Assembly (NCBI GenBank): GCA_023246445.1
Contig: JAHFIJ010000004.1
Coordinates: forward strand, 1-53,981
DNA from: Candidatus Woesearchaeota archaeon
GTDB lineage: Archaea; Nanobdellota; Nanobdellia; SCGC-AAA011-G17; JACQNH01
DNA: 53,981 nt
Direction of reading: 5' to 3'
In this document: positions 40,815 through 50,163 of the stretch, piece after piece
How the letters are laid out: each line of letters opens with the position of its first letter
Position numbering within the stretch: position 1 is the first letter of the stretch
Made by a program: the position numbers and the translations under genes
Notes under the pieces: model-generated
The model's input: the letters and a program-made list of their open reading frames with translations, nothing else
Databases searched by the model: none
Told to the model about the DNA's origin: nothing

Positions 40815-43800
40815 TCATTTAAACCATTTCCCCAAACCAACCTGTTTATCAATGGATTTTCCAAAAACACTTTCAATCCTCATTTTAGTTAATTCAATGG
40901 TTTGTTTTAAATAAGGTGTTACTTTATATTTTTCAATTAAGCTTAAGCTAGGTTCTAAATACTTCACAACACTGCCTTCAGCAACGGTAAACAACAATCT
41001 TCCGTTACATTTGGTGCATCTTCCCTGTAAAGGGGGTCTTCTAAACTTTTCATTACAAGCCACGCATCTAAATTGCTGTGTGCTAAATTTTCTTAAATTC
41101 CCCTTTATGTCTCTTATAAAATGCCTCTCTAACACCAATCGGGCTACATCATCCTCATCCACACTTCTGATAATCCTGGCTAAATCCATTTGCCCATATA
41201 CCTTCTCTTCCATTGTAGGTAATAATTTATAAGCGCTACATAAATTTCCAAAGTTTATATTAGTAGTATCATGTGTAAAGCCATAGCCCTGATATTGCTT
41301 CTCATTTCCTAAAAAAAATCCAACCTTATCAATCTTAACCTCCCAAGGATATTTAAAGTTCTGGGCAGCCTCATAAAATTCTAATGGATATTTAAATGCA
41401 ATATCCATATCAAATACCATATCATCAACTTCATTGGGTATAATTCTTGTGCTTAAAACTAAAGGTTCATCCTGTTTTCCCCCCCTGTGTTCGGGTAAAT
41501 AAGCATTTGAAAAATTTAATAATCCATCCATCAATAACATTACACAAGCTTCATCACCATCTAAATCTCTTCTCATAATACTATGGAATAAAGGATGTGC
41601 AATTAACCCCTGACAATCACTAAAACCCAAAATTCTTCCGACAATGCCTGCAGAAGTATGAGGGCTCAAGCCAATTATTAAATGCCCTATTAAATCATCT
41701 TTGTTTTTAAAATTATAAAAAGTTTCTTCCTTGTATAAATATTTTAAGGAATCATCTATAAAATTCCCAACTCTAAATAAAATTTCATCTGCCCCCTCAT
41801 CTTTGCTTCCTAAACACCTTGGCAAAATTATATCCTGTGCCTTAATCTCAATTATCTGCTCTTTGCTTAAAATTTCCTGCCCATGAATATCTTTTATATA
41901 TCCTAGTTGTTTTAATTTCTCTAAGCTTGTTCCAATCTCTTTCGGCTTAAAATGAGTTATTCCTAATTCAGTCATATCAAATCTTGTTGTCCCATCTCTA
42001 TTGACATAAACTCTATTTTTAGCCCTTAATACTCCCTTCAATATTGGCTCAACCATATGATCCTTGTTACTTGTCCCTCTTACACCCTTAACAAGTGGGG
42101 GTATAGCCTCTATAGAATTATAATCTTTAACTGCACAACCCCACAGGGATTTTATATCTATGCTTTTTAATCTACTCCCCTTACATTCTCCGTGTTTTTT
42201 ACATTTAGAATTTTCAACAACAGCCTTGCACTCCTTACAGTAATATTGTTTTTCAGTCTCATTACCACACCTCTCACATATTCCATAAATAGTTTCCATA
42301 TTACACTTTTTACAGTAGTATATTGGAAATTCAGATGTTATCTTTCCCTTCTCTAAAGCACTCTGAAAACTTCTTAATCTACCGCCTTCATCCCCAACAG
42401 AAAATAAAATATGTGGTGTAGTTGCTAATTTTCTCATTTTTCCCTTCTCAGGTCTTCCCATTCTTGCACCTATGAAAGTCCCGCATTTATCCCTTATTTC
42501 AATCTCAGAAACAGAATTTACGATCTCAATTATTTTGTCTTTTTTAGCGCAAACCTCTCTTAGTGTGTCCTCATCTAATTCCTGGCTATAAAATCCCAAG
42601 CTAATTGCAAAAGCCTTGGCAGAATCTCCTTCAATAACAACATATTCATTTCCAACTTGTATATGTTGCACCCCTAATAATTCCAAAACCCTTTTGCTTT
42701 TAACTTCTGAATATAAAGGAAAAATTATTTTATTTTTCTCAATACTGGCCGTAATTAACCAATCAATCAACAAGGAAAACATTTCTTTTGTAATTGTATT
42801 CCAATAATAAGTAAATTTAGGATGTAATGGCACATTTAATCTCTTGCTTATCTCTAAAGCCTGATCAAAATTTATTAAATAATCAGTAGCAGATCTAAAA
42901 AATCCTTCATCCAAACCAAAATCCTCAATTTTAAAATTATTATTTTTAATTGACTTTTCTACCTCTAAGCTATACCACTCCTCATTATATCCGCAGGGCA
43001 CCAAAATATGCGCTCTGTTTAAAAAATCACCATAATTAATTAATATATCCCCTAAATACAAAATCTCTTCCACCTCATTAACAATTTTCTTGGCTGATTC
43101 TAGATTATTAACATATAAGACATTTCCATTTTTTAATTTTACAATAGGCCCATCAATTTTATCACAAGTTACAATTGAAGTAGCCTTTCCAGGTCTCTCC
43201 ATTTTCAACTGGCAGCCAATCCCAATAAAATTCTTCAATAATATTGTGGTAACTGGGTGTATTGCTGTGCTGCTAAAACCTGAATTTCTGCATCTCCCGT
43301 ATCTCAATCTAAAGCTACCAGATCTTGAAGGATATCCTAAAACAGGTCTTCCGGCAACTAAATCTTTAATATAATTATAATCTGGTTTAATTAAATCACC
43401 CCCAACAGCCTTATCCTTAGCCCTTATTCTCTTTTGTATATCAATAAACTCACTCAGAAAACCCCAATGCTCAAGCCCTAAATCCTTACCCCATTGAGAT
43501 ATCTTTTTCCAAACCTTAGATGCTTTTTGGCATATTCCCTCGCAAACAACTAAACAAGGGCCGTTTCTTAAGTTATTGGTTTTAATTCTTCCTAAATCCT
43601 TATAATTACTTACCTCAAATTTTTCACTTGGATCTCCGTCTACTTGTATTGGTAAATTTTTAAGCATGAATAAATATTCTTCCTCACTTGGAAAATATTG
43701 TAAGTTAGTTACTCTCTCATGATAATCTAAAATTTCTGTAAATCCTCTTTTTAATTCCTCTTCTCTTATATCATACGCTTCATAGCCCATTTTCTTTCTT

Positions 43801-44318
43801 ATATAATCTGCTATAATTAAGCTAACAGAAGCAGCAGTTCCGCCTGCACTTCTTATGGGTCCAGAATAATAAACACAAAAATACTCTTTCCCGTCATTTC
43901 TCTTTTTCAGCTCTAATTTTGTAAACCCTTCTAAAGGGCTTGCAACAACACCATTAGTAATATAGGCTATTCCAACCCTTATACCTATCTCCATAGCCTC
44001 TAATTTTGTATTAAACTTGCAAAACTTCTCTTCTGCAATTTCAACAGAGATTATTAACGCAACTCTCCAGTCCTGGCTTCCATATTGTTTTTCCAGCTCA
44101 TAAATCCTGTCAATAATTTTAGTTTCTTTGATTTCTGGCTTCAAAACAGATATCAACCCCACTATTCTTTCAGCCATGTTTTTAGCCGATACAATATCTA
44201 CTCGCTTAATAGTATCATATCCCTTACTTCTGGCCTTATTAGCAACTAAAAAAGATTTTTTTAATTCTAAATCTAAACTTTCAAAATATTTCTCCATTTC
44301 TAAACTCATCTGCGCCAT
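40815..44318 (-). CDS. polC: DNA polymerase D large subunit (DP2)
   Basis: Catalytic subunit of the archaeal replicative polymerase D. At 1167 aa it is uninterrupted by inteins. The active-site motif MRRDLDGDEACVMLLMDGLL is visible near residue 920; zinc-binding motifs (CKKCNMETIYGICERCGNE, about 675, and CVACNEKFRR..CTKCNG, about 1095) are present. The last residues QVGLGKWF form a PIP-box for PCNA. It lies in a DP2-DP1-Cdc6 group on one strand. Start could also be the ATG four codons in. Confidence 0.93.
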   Translation of the reverse strand: MAQMSLEMEKYFESLDLELKKSFLVANKARSKGYDTIKRVDIVSAKNMAERIVGLISVLKPEIKETKIIDRIYELEKQYGSQDWRVALIISVEIAEEKFCKFNTKLEAMEIGIRVGIAYITNGVVASPLEGFTKLELKKRNDGKEYFCVYYSGPIRSAGGTAASVSLIIADYIRKKMGYEAYDIREEELKRGFTEILDYHERVTNLQYFPSEEEYLFMLKNLPIQVDGDPSEKFEVSNYKDLGRIKTNNLRNGPCLVVCEGICQKASKVWKKISQWGKDLGLEHWGFLSEFIDIQKRIRAKDKAVGGDLIKPDYNYIKDLVAGRPVLGYPSRSGSFRLRYGRCRNSGFSSTAIHPVTTILLKNFIGIGCQLKMERPGKATSIVTCDKIDGPIVKLKNGNVLYVNNLESAKKIVNEVEEILYLGDILINYGDFLNRAHILVPCGYNEEWYSLEVEKSIKNNNFKIEDFGLDEGFFRSATDYLINFDQALEISKRLNVPLHPKFTYYWNTITKEMFSLLIDWLITASIEKNKIIFPLYSEVKSKRVLELLGVQHIQVGNEYVVIEGDSAKAFAISLGFYSQELDEDTLREVCAKKDKIIEIVNSVSEIEIRDKCGTFIGARMGRPEKGKMRKLATTPHILFSVGDEGGRLRSFQSALEKGKITSEFPIYYCKKCNMETIYGICERCGNETEKQYYCKECKAVVENSKCKKHGECKGSRLKSIDIKSLWGCAVKDYNSIEAIPPLVKGVRGTSNKDHMVEPILKGVLRAKNRVYVNRDGTTRFDMTELGITHFKPKEIGTSLEKLKQLGYIKDIHGQEILSKEQIIEIKAQDIILPRCLGSKDEGADEILFRVGNFIDDSLKYLYKEETFYNFKNKDDLIGHLIIGLSPHTSAGIVGRILGFSDCQGLIAHPLFHSIMRRDLDGDEACVMLLMDGLLNFSNAYLPEHRGGKQDEPLVLSTRIIPNEVDDMVFDMDIAFKYPLEFYEAAQNFKYPWEVKIDKVGFFLGNEKQYQGYGFTHDTTNINFGNLCSAYKLLPTMEEKVYGQMDLARIIRSVDEDDVARLVLERHFIRDIKGNLRKFSTQQFRCVACNEKFRRPPLQGRCTKCNGRLLFTVAEGSVVKYLEPSLSLIEKYKVTPYLKQTIELTKMRIESVFGKSIDKQVGLGKWFK

Positions 44319-44399
44319 AATAGAAATAATGGTTTTAAACTTATAAAGACATAGTTACTGGAAAATTTATATTCAACAAACAATCATTTTCCTGATAGT

Positions 44400-45848
44400 T
44401 CAATCACAAAATTTCATAACTTTTATCTCTCTTGTTCCTAAATTAATTAAAGGAACTCTGCCAGGCTCAGGATGATGCCCTACTCTCTCCTGGAATATAG
44501 TTTTGCCTTGCCAGCAGCTACTGCATAAAGTTGTAATATTCCTATAATTCCCTACACTCATCTTATGTAAGTGGCCAGAAACAAAAAAATCAGGTATATC
44601 CTTTATAATTAATGGATCTTCCTTGATATCTGGTATATACAACGTGCTTGAATGACTCGGAGCCAAATGTCTCTTCTGTAATAAAAATTTCATTACTAAA
44701 TCTGCCCGGTCATACCCACCATTTAGTCTTATAGTTTCTACATTAGAGATATAATAATCATAACTATAACCGTGATACATTAAAACATTAAAGCCTGAAA
44801 ATTTATTTTTTTTATGTATATTAATAAAAGAAGGATTAGTTACCATCTGAATATTTTTAATCTCATATAAACTCTTGGCATAATCCTTATCTAATAATGG
44901 CTGTGGTTCACTTAATCTCAAAGCATCGTGATTCCCACCGCAAACTACCATAGTAATATCTTTTCTTATTTCTCCTAAATATCTTGCACACTCCTCGTAT
45001 TGTTTCTCAACATCCATAATTTCAAGCTCGTGATCTTGTTCAGGATATATCCCTACGCCATCTATTAAATCACCTACAACAAATAAATATTTTATCTTTG
45101 AAGCCATTTCAACACTTTCTCTATTCCCTAAATTGCCATTAATCCAGTTTATAAAATTCTTAAAAGGCCCAGGTAAAAACATTTTACTTCCCACATGTAA
45201 ATCAGAAATAAAAGCTGCATAAATATCATCCCCACATTTTTTAAACTCGTTGCTTATAGGGATATCAGGAAAAAATAGGTCATTACAAAATACAAAATTC
45301 CCACTATTTACTCCTTTCACACCAATTACCTCATCAAACACTACATCCTGTGCCCTCTTAAATAACTCTTGTTTGTTCTTCCCAACAATTACAATAACTT
45401 GTCCTGTTGTATCTTCTAAAGTTATCAAAATATTCCCATTTTTACTAAGCCTTTTATCAACTACAATACCAATAAAACTAACTTCACTATCTTGTCTCCC
45501 AATAAATCTCCTTATACTTATATTATTCTGTAATTCACTTCTGCCTTTCAATATTTCACTTAAAGAATTATATCTATTTTTAAAGTAAGCTGTAAAATCA
45601 TCAACATCTCTTTTTTTCATATGTCCTGAATAACTTTTTATAATACCCACAGGAAACTCGGCATCTGTTAAATCATCAGCTCTGGTTGTTGAGAGTATAT
45701 TAGAATTCAATAGTTTGTTTATTAATTCCTCATCTATTATAGTCACACCCTTTGGTATTTTCTCAAAAATAGTTTCTACTAAATTAGTCTTATTCATCAA
45801 TCCAGGGCTTATTAAATACCCTTTTTTCAAAATCTCTCTTATGTCCAT
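44400..45848 (-). CDS. polB: DNA polymerase D small subunit (DP1)
   Basis: Proofreading subunit with an Mre11-like phosphoesterase domain: DLHVGSKMF, VGDLIDGVG, CGGNHDALR, YHGYSYDYY and VSGHLHKM in order through the C-terminal half, after an OB-fold region (about residues 130-190, GIVVDKRLSKNGNILITLED). 482 aa is normal. It follows Cdc6 with a 31-nt gap and precedes DP2; the order Cdc6-DP1-DP2 beside the origin is known from Pyrococcus. Confidence 0.92.
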   Translation of the reverse strand: MDIREILKKGYLISPGLMNKTNLVETIFEKIPKGVTIIDEELINKLLNSNILSTTRADDLTDAEFPVGIIKSYSGHMKKRDVDDFTAYFKNRYNSLSEILKGRSELQNNISIRRFIGRQDSEVSFIGIVVDKRLSKNGNILITLEDTTGQVIVIVGKNKQELFKRAQDVVFDEVIGVKGVNSGNFVFCNDLFFPDIPISNEFKKCGDDIYAAFISDLHVGSKMFLPGPFKNFINWINGNLGNRESVEMASKIKYLFVVGDLIDGVGIYPEQDHELEIMDVEKQYEECARYLGEIRKDITMVVCGGNHDALRLSEPQPLLDKDYAKSLYEIKNIQMVTNPSFINIHKKNKFSGFNVLMYHGYSYDYYISNVETIRLNGGYDRADLVMKFLLQKRHLAPSHSSTLYIPDIKEDPLIIKDIPDFFVSGHLHKMSVGNYRNITTLCSSCWQGKTIFQERVGHHPEPGRVPLINLGTREIKVMKFCD

Positions 45849-45879
45849 TTTACTATTCTCTTAATTTTTTATGAAGAAA

Positions 45880-47097
45880 TTATAAGTTTAAACCCTCTTT
45901 CAAACAATTAAAAATCTTGGGTATATTTATAGCAGGCACAGCTAAACATATCTCTCTTGTTCTCCCCCCTCTTCCTTTGCTTATAACCTTAGCATTAATT
46001 ATACCCAACATATCCAGTTCAGCAATAATATCGCTTACTCTTCTTTGTGTTAATGGCTTCACAAAACAGCTTTTACAATTCTCTTTATACTTTTCATAAA
46101 TTTCCCCGGTTCTTACTCGTCCTGTTTTCCCCTCTGATTCTAAAATTGAATATAAAGTTATCTTAAATTGTTTTGGTTGTGTTGTTATTATATCTAATAT
46201 CTTATCCTTCTCAATCTTAGCTTCAGCCATGTCTATATGTTTAGTTGCTATTTTTGTCTCATTCTTTCTTTCTGCTATCTCACCGGCAACTCTCAATAAT
46301 TCCAAAGCCCTTCTAGCATCCCCATGTTCTCTGGCAGCATAAGCAGCACATTTCTCTATAACACCTTCATCTACCACCTTCTCTCTAAAAGCCATTTTAG
46401 CTCTTTCTCTTAAAATTTCCTGTAATTGGATTGCATCATAAGGTGGAAAAACAAATTCCTCCTCACTTAAACTACTTTTAACTCTTGGATCCAAACTATC
46501 TGTAAACACTAAATCATTACTTATACCTATAAAAGCTATTTGACTTTCTTTCAATTCAGAATTTAATCTTGTTAAATTATATAATATTTCATCCCCTGTC
46601 TTACGAACTAATTGATCAATTTCATCTAAAACAATAAGTAACAAAGTTTTAGTTTGCTCTATTTCTCTGATAAATATTTTATAAACTTCATCTGTTGGTA
46701 ACCCTGTAGCAGGCACCTCTACACCTAATTCCCTACATAATTGAGATATTAATCTATATTCTGTATCTGCAACTCTTTTTAATTTACAATTCAAATAAAA
46801 AACTTTTATCGGTAAATTATTTTTCTTGGCTATTATTGATATTTTATTTATAGTATAAATTGCAACTAAACTTTTCCCAGTTCCTGTTTTTCCAAATAAA
46901 AATAAATTAGATGGTTTCTCCATTCTTAAAGAAGGGGCTAATACTTCAGCTATTTGATTTATTTGTTCTTCTCTATGTAATATTATTTCAGGTGTATAAT
47001 TAGATTGTAATATTTTTTTATTAATAAATAATGGTTCTTTTTTTAAATATCCTTCAAAAAAACTTTCTAATTTATTCTCATAATTTTTATCATCCAT
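45880..47097 (-). CDS. cdc6: Orc1/Cdc6 replication initiator
   Basis: AAA+ initiator that binds origin recognition boxes. Walker A FGKTGTGKS (about residues 68-76), Walker B LLIVLDEID (about 155-163), sensor-1 IGISNDL (about 196-202), and a C-terminal winged helix with RVSDIIAELDMLGIINAK (about 360-378). It is transcribed away from the AT-rich region that carries two ORB-like boxes, with its ATG only 3 nt from that region. The closeness of initiator and boxes makes this the likely chromosome origin. Confidence 0.92.
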   Translation of the reverse strand: MDDKNYENKLESFFEGYLKKEPLFINKKILQSNYTPEIILHREEQINQIAEVLAPSLRMEKPSNLFLFGKTGTGKSLVAIYTINKISIIAKKNNLPIKVFYLNCKLKRVADTEYRLISQLCRELGVEVPATGLPTDEVYKIFIREIEQTKTLLLIVLDEIDQLVRKTGDEILYNLTRLNSELKESQIAFIGISNDLVFTDSLDPRVKSSLSEEEFVFPPYDAIQLQEILRERAKMAFREKVVDEGVIEKCAAYAAREHGDARRALELLRVAGEIAERKNETKIATKHIDMAEAKIEKDKILDIITTQPKQFKITLYSILESEGKTGRVRTGEIYEKYKENCKSCFVKPLTQRRVSDIIAELDMLGIINAKVISKGRGGRTREICLAVPAINIPKIFNCLKEGLNL

Positions 47098-47135
47098 TTA
47101 ATTATAAATATTCAACTTATATTTAAAGATTTATA

Positions 47136-47162
47136 CTCCAACACCTCTATTTCCTATAGAAC
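47136..47162 (-). promoter_or_regulatory. ORB-like origin recognition box 1
   Basis: On the minus strand it contains ATAGGAAATAGAGGTGTTGG, close to the TCCAnnGGAAA...GGGG form of archaeal ORBs and to box 2. It points towards cdc6. Confidence 0.6.
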
Positions 47163-47466
47163 TTTAATAAATAAAAAAATTTATTTTATAATATGATAAT
47201 TTCCTGTCTAAAAACAAAAAAATAATATAAAATTTATAATATATAAAATCAAATATAAATAATATAGAATAGAAATTAATATAAATAAATAATTAACAAT
47301 TAAATAAATAATAATTCTTTATTCTATCTTTAAAACCTATATATGTATATTTTACAATAGAATATTAACTATAAAAATTAAAAAATATATTAATTTATTA
47401 TTATTAAATCAAACAAAAACAACACAAATAACCAATAAAACATCTTTATAACTTAATAAACTAAAC

Positions 47467-47492
47467 CTCCAGAGGAAATTAAGGGGTGTGGG
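47467..47492 (+). promoter_or_regulatory. ORB-like origin recognition box 2
   Basis: CTCCAGAGGAAATTAAGGGG followed by TGTGGG: dyad TCCAGAGGA plus G-string, the archaeal ORB layout. Inverted relative to box 1, its G-string pointing away from the AT-rich core. Confidence 0.7.
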
Positions 47493-47570
47493 TAATATTT
47501 ATATAAGAAATAAACCTTTATTTTTATTCAATTTTTATTACTATTTCTACATAACTTTCGAATGACAAAC

Positions 47571-47579
47571 TTTATAAAT
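47571..47579 (+). promoter_or_regulatory. TATA box for the PRC-barrel gene at 47610
   Basis: TTTATAAAT 35 nt (centre) before the ATG at 47610; it supports that start rather than the ATG at 47562, which would be upstream of the promoter. Confidence 0.5.
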
Positions 47580-47609
47580 ATCCTTATTAACAACAAACAA
47601 GAATTAAAA

Positions 47610-47873
47610 ATGGTAGAAGAAGAAAGAAAATATTCTAAACAATTATTTGGTAAAATAGTAGTAACAAAATCAGGTAAAAAGTTTGGTGAAGTCTTGAATT
47701 TAACCTTTGAAACAAGAACAGGGGAATTAATGCATATAATTCTTAAAAACCCCACTACCTACACCACTTCTTTAGATTTGGAAAAAGACTCAAAAGGTAA
47801 TTTTATGATACCATTTTCAGCAGTCTTAGCAGTAGGTGATTTTGTAGTTGTATCTGAAGAAGATATAATCTAA
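47610..47873 (+). CDS. PRC-barrel domain protein, 87 aa
   Basis: Compact PRC-barrel: KQLFGKIVVTKSGKKFGEV then VLNLTFETRTGELMHIIL, and a closing FMIPFSAVLAVGDFVVVSE. The start at 47610 is fixed by the TATA box at 47571-47579. In other archaea small PRC-barrel proteins (CdpB type) work in cell division; this gene lies next to the origin, but the sequence alone does not show that role. Followed by LonB after 58 nt. Confidence 0.8.
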   Translation: MVEEERKYSKQLFGKIVVTKSGKKFGEVLNLTFETRTGELMHIILKNPTTYTTSLDLEKDSKGNFMIPFSAVLAVGDFVVVSEEDII

Positions 47874-47931
47874 TTAAAAATGAATTTAAATAGATAATTT
47901 TATTAAACCTTTCTATTATATATATTTAAAA

Positions 47932-49809
47932 ATGCAAAAATATAATGTTAATTTTAAAACAACAGTAGAAATCAAAGTTCCTGAAAGTCTGGTAGATCAA
48001 ATTATAGGTCAGGACGAAGCAGTTAACATAATTAAAAAAGCATCTACACAAAGAAGAAACGTCTTATTAATAGGTTCTCCAGGAACAGGAAAATCCCTTT
48101 TAGGTCAAGCCCTAGCTAAATTATTAGGGAAAGAAAAGTTAATAGATGTTCTGTCTTATCCAAATCTACAGGATGAAAATGTTCCATTAATTAAATTTGT
48201 TCAGAAAGGTAAAGGTAGGGATATTATTGCAAAAGCAAGGATTCAAGCAACAACCTCATTCAAGAATCAATCAACAATCATAATTATTATTGCCATTATT
48301 ACTTCTATAATCCCTTATTGGCTATGGAAATCAGGTAATATTTCAGATATAATCTATGCATCATCAATGATAACTTCTATAATCTTCATTATTGGCTTAA
48401 TTTTATTTTTGAATCTGGGAAAAAGAATGAAAATGAATTCAATTGTTATTCCTAAATTATTGCTTGACAACAAAGAAAATAATAATGCGCCTTATATAGA
48501 CGCCAGCGGTGCGCATGCAGGTGCTTTACTTGGTGATGTTTTGCACGATCCTCTCCAGTCTGGGGGTTTAGGAACTCCAGCACATGAAAGGTTAATACCT
48601 GGTTGTATTCATAGATCAAACGGTGGTGTTTTGTATATAGATGAGGTAGGAACACTAGACCCACATTCACAACAAGAATTGTTAACTGCAATGCAGGAAA
48701 AGAAATATCCAATTACAGGGCAATCAGAAAGATCTTCAGGGAGTATGGTCCGCTCAGAGCCTCTCCCCTGTGACTTTATATTGGTAGCTGCAGGCAACTA
48801 TCATACTATTGAAAAAATGCATCCAGCTTTAAGATCTAGAATAAGGGGTTATGGTTATGAAGTTTATGTTAACGATACAATGCCAGATACTCCTGAAAAT
48901 AGATTTAAAATCGCTCAATTTGTAGCACAAGAAGTAAACAAAGATAAAAAAATTCCACATTTTACAAAAGAAGCTGTTGAAGTTATAATAAACGAAGCAA
49001 GAAAAAGAGCAGGCATAGCTGGAAAACTAACATTAAGGTTAAGAGAGTTAGGTGGATTAGTAAGAGCAGCAGGCGACTTAGCTTCTGAACAGAGTTTTAA
49101 ATATGTTCTCCCCACACATGTAAATAAAGCAAAATTTTTAGCTAGAACCTTAGAGCAGCAAATAGCAGATAAATATATAGAAAACAAAAAGAAATATGAA
49201 GTTATTAAAATAGAAGGCAAGCTTATAGGTAGAGTAAATGGTTTGGCAGTTTTAGGTTCAGAAAATCATTTCTCAGGAATTGTTCTGCCTATAGAATCAG
49301 AAGTAACACCGGGTGGAAAAAAATCAGAAATCGTAGCAACAGGTCAATTGGGTAAAATTGCAAAAGAAGCTATTAAAAATGTTTCAGCAATAATCTTAAA
49401 GCATTTTGGTGAAGATGTAAAAGAAAAATATGATATTTTTACACAGTTTTTATACACTCAATCCTCAGGTGTTGAAGGAGACTCAGCCTCAATAGCTGTA
49501 GCTACGTCTATAATATCAGCATTAACAAAAGTCCCAGTAAGGCAGGATTTTGCAATGACGGGCTCTTTATCAGTTCGTGGTGATGTTTTAGCTGTTGGGG
49601 GGGTAACTCAAAAAATAGAAGCTGCAATAGAAACAGGAATTAAAAATGTAATAATCCCAAAAACAAATTTCCAGGATGTTATGTTATCAAAAGAGCAATT
49701 AAAATTAATTAGTATCCATCAGGTTTCAACAATAGAAGAAGTTCTTAAATTAGCTTTAGAGTGGAAGGGAAAAGAAGACCTATACAGAAAATTCACAAAA
49801 AAGGTGTGA
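47932..49809 (+). CDS. lonB: Archaeal Lon protease (LonB)
   Basis: Membrane-bound ATP-dependent protease of 625 aa. Walker A GSPGTGKS (48-55), two membrane segments inserted in the AAA domain (about 113-132 and 141-161), Walker B VLYIDE (233-238), and the C-terminal serine protease domain with catalytic dyad Ser518 (EGDSAS) and Lys561 (GGVTQK). The membrane insertion is the hallmark of archaeal LonB. Expressed in the same direction as the PRC-barrel gene. Confidence 0.95.
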   Translation: MQKYNVNFKTTVEIKVPESLVDQIIGQDEAVNIIKKASTQRRNVLLIGSPGTGKSLLGQALAKLLGKEKLIDVLSYPNLQDENVPLIKFVQKGKGRDIIAKARIQATTSFKNQSTIIIIIAIITSIIPYWLWKSGNISDIIYASSMITSIIFIIGLILFLNLGKRMKMNSIVIPKLLLDNKENNNAPYIDASGAHAGALLGDVLHDPLQSGGLGTPAHERLIPGCIHRSNGGVLYIDEVGTLDPHSQQELLTAMQEKKYPITGQSERSSGSMVRSEPLPCDFILVAAGNYHTIEKMHPALRSRIRGYGYEVYVNDTMPDTPENRFKIAQFVAQEVNKDKKIPHFTKEAVEVIINEARKRAGIAGKLTLRLRELGGLVRAAGDLASEQSFKYVLPTHVNKAKFLARTLEQQIADKYIENKKKYEVIKIEGKLIGRVNGLAVLGSENHFSGIVLPIESEVTPGGKKSEIVATGQLGKIAKEAIKNVSAIILKHFGEDVKEKYDIFTQFLYTQSSGVEGDSASIAVATSIISALTKVPVRQDFAMTGSLSVRGDVLAVGGVTQKIEAAIETGIKNVIIPKTNFQDVMLSKEQLKLISIHQVSTIEEVLKLALEWKGKEDLYRKFTKKV

Positions 49810-49845
49810 ACTACTCAGCCCTAATGACTATTTTAATCAACAAAA

Positions 49846-50109
49846 TTAATATCCCATCTTTTTATATTTTTGATGTATCTCTTTACTCATCCCCCACCTT
49901 CTTTTAATCTTCCCGCTTCTGCCATTTTCTAAACATTTAACTAAACTCTTCTTCCCTAAATCTTTTAACAAATCCAAAACAAATTCATCATCTCTTATCA
50001 TTATCTCCCCCAATTCATTAGTAAAATACATTTTTGGGTAATTCTGGTATAAAATACCTAAAATCTCTCTTTGTAATAACTCTTTCTTATTCTCACTTAT
50101 TTTTGACAT
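49846..50109 (-). CDS. Winged-helix-like DNA-binding protein, 87 aa
   Basis: Predicted helices with the pattern LLQREILGILYQNYPKMYFT, ELGEIMIRDDEFVLDLLKDLG and a Lys/Arg-rich wing (GRSGKIKRRWGMS): a small winged helix. No family name. Stands alone between lonB (3' end 36 nt away, convergent) and argS (divergent, 54 nt away), so it may autoregulate or control argS. Confidence 0.7.
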   Translation of the reverse strand: MSKISENKKELLQREILGILYQNYPKMYFTNELGEIMIRDDEFVLDLLKDLGKKSLVKCLENGRSGKIKRRWGMSKEIHQKYKKMGY

Positions 50110-50163
50110 TTTTTAATCTCTTAATCACAAATATTTAAATATTACTTAATTTTATCTTAAAGA

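Larger units (their letters stand above)
47098..47609. other. Predicted replication origin (oriC)
   Basis: No gene. An AT-rich core (about 47163-47466) with long A/T-only runs is framed by two inverted ORB-like boxes. It lies between cdc6 (minus) and a plus-strand gene and next to DP1/DP2. Arrangement and sequence fit archaeal origins with a duplex-unwinding element; strand skew could not be measured here. Confidence 0.75.

Noticed and set aside
47160-47466. Small genes in the AT-rich origin core
   Set aside because: Stop codons in all frames and only A/T-rich words; no coding pattern.
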